From: Chloroflexota bacterium
Lineage (GTDB): Bacteria; Chloroflexota; Limnocylindria; Limnocylindrales; CSP1-4
NCBI GenBank assembly: GCA_013695255.1
Contig: JACDAV010000202.1
Location: 1-6,750 of the forward strand
Length of the DNA: 6,750 bases
Direction: 5' to 3'
A program made the translations under genes and the position numbers. How positions within the stretch are numbered: the stretch's first letter is position 1; the number at the start of each line of letters is the position of its first letter. Shown here piece after piece: positions 6,395-6,750 of the stretch. The notes under the pieces were generated by a model. The model worked only from the letters and a program-made list of their open reading frames with translations, searched no databases and had not been told where the DNA came from.

Positions 6395-6400
6395 TAGACT
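6395..6400 (+). promoter_or_regulatory. -10-like box TAGACT giving a probable leaderless transcript
   Basis: TAGACT matches TANNNT and ends 7 bases before the ATG at 6408, so transcription would begin at or next to the start codon. No Shine-Dalgarno-like GGAGG lies in the preceding 20 bases, which also fits leaderless translation, common in Actinomycetota. Only weak -35 candidates (CTGAC at 6374-6378) are seen. Confidence 0.5.
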
Positions 6401-6407
6401 CGCGACG

Positions 6408-6750
6408 ATGACCGTCTGCTCGAGCTGCGGCACGACGAGCCCGGACAGCTTCCGGTTCTGCCCGAGCTGCGCCGCTCCCCTGGCGGCTGCGGCGCCTCGA
6501 CACGAGGAGCGCAAGGTCGTCACGGTCGTCTTCGCCGACTTGGTCGGGTTCACGGCCCAGGCCGAACGGATGGACCCCGAGGATGTCCGCGCGCTCCTGG
6601 CGCCGTACCACGCGCGGCTGCGCACGGAGCTCGAGCGCTTCGGGGGAACGGTCGAAAAGTTCATCGGTGACGCCGTGATGGCGCTGTTCGGCGCGCCCGT
6701 CGCCCACGAGGACGACCCGGAGCGGGCGGTCCGTGCCGCGCTTGCCATCC
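6408..6750 (+). CDS. Zinc-ribbon class III adenylate/guanylate cyclase, 5' part only
   Basis: The first 114 residues of a gene that runs off the window. One zinc ribbon opens it (C4, C7, C18, C21: VCSSCG and FCPSCA). A short Ala/Pro linker follows, then the first half of a class III cyclase domain: RKVVTVVFADLVGFT with metal-binding Asp44, and GTVEKFIGDAVMALFGAP with base-contacting Lys84 and metal-binding Asp88, ending in HEDDPERAVRAALAI. The Asn/Arg transition-state residues lie beyond the window. ATG 6408-6410 is chosen because the zinc ribbon begins three residues later and a -10 box sits just upstream. The family usually continues into an ATPase and TPR region, as in the neighbouring gene, but that is not visible here. 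It is divergent from the 1176-residue cyclase and clearly a paralogue of its N-terminal part, with one zinc ribbon instead of two. Confidence 0.92.
   Translation, partial: MTVCSSCGTTSPDSFRFCPSCAAPLAAAAPRHEERKVVTVVFADLVGFTAQAERMDPEDVRALLAPYHARLRTELERFGGTVEKFIGDAVMALFGAPVAHEDDPERAVRAALAI

Larger units (their letters stand above)
5958..6407. other. 450-bp divergent intergenic region between two cyclase genes
   Basis: No convincing gene lies here. The stretch must carry the promoters of both cyclases. From left to right it holds a possible minus-strand -10 box, a perfect 20-bp tandem duplication, a cluster of GAGTC/GACTC dyads, two direct copies of a roughly 30-bp sequence, and a -10-like box just before the plus-strand ATG. 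Open frames crossing it in both directions give Arg/Pro/Ala-rich chance translations. Confidence 0.7.

Noticed and set aside
6348..6397. CTACGA/TCGTAG inverted arms before the second cyclase, considered as element ends
   Set aside because: The arms are only 6 bp, 38 bases apart, and one overlaps the proposed -10 box; chance is sufficient.
6275..6748. A 157-codon minus-strand frame across the second cyclase and the intergenic region
   Set aside because: It is antisense to the clear plus-strand cyclase and Ser/Arg/Ala-rich; it is a composition artefact.
1..6750. CRISPR arrays, tRNA/rRNA genes, intact transposases or defence-system genes
   Set aside because: None was seen on either strand: the only direct repeats are the two short pairs in the intergenic region, and no protein shows nuclease, transposase or toxin-antitoxin motifs.

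Overview
The window is GC-rich bacterial DNA with strong G/C bias at third codon positions and frequent GTG starts. The two large zinc-ribbon class III cyclase genes, one of them followed by an ATPase and a helical-repeat tail, are a gene type that is abundant in soil Actinomycetota (for example Gaiellales/Thermoleophilia-like lineages) and Chloroflexota. I infer one of these groups, probably from an uncultured or environmental genome; the sequence alone does not decide between them.

Left part (1-2400): small accessory genes and gene remnants. It opens with the 3' end of a VOC (glyoxalase-fold) gene on the plus strand. Leftward come a three-hydrophobic-segment membrane protein (334-750), a second VOC reading frame (859-1197) that lacks its N-terminal part, and a small secreted four-cysteine protein (1284-1736). 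A perfect 12-bp-stem hairpin follows the secreted gene. Next, on the plus strand, is what looks like only the C-terminal end of a TetR-type regulator (1904-2095). A short leftward frame (2153-2395, 80 aa) sits just downstream of the large cyclase gene. Two or three of these are truncated, so this stretch looks like a place of repeated small deletions or insertions.

Centre (2427-5957, minus): a 1176-residue multidomain signalling protein. It has two zinc ribbons, a class III nucleotide cyclase domain, a STAND/AAA-like ATPase with Walker A and B motifs, a winged-helix-like segment and a long TPR-like C-terminal half. It is the one gene here whose architecture is clear from end to end.

Right part (5958-6750): a 450-bp divergent intergenic region, then the start of a second zinc-ribbon class III cyclase on the plus strand (6408 to the window edge). 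The intergenic DNA holds a perfect 20-bp tandem duplication, a cluster of GAGTC/GACTC dyads, and two close direct copies of a roughly 30-bp sequence centred on GGACATATCGGT, which may be a stranded insertion-sequence end or a regulator-binding repeat. The second cyclase looks leaderless: a TAGACT -10-like box ends 7 bases before its ATG and no Shine-Dalgarno is visible.

The two cyclases are transcribed away from each other and may be co-regulated from the shared intergenic region. I see no CRISPR array, RNA gene, intact transposase, defence cassette or biosynthetic cluster. The points most worth a second look are the divergent cyclase pair with its repeat-bearing spacer, the unusual base-recognition residue of the large cyclase, and the run of truncated genes.
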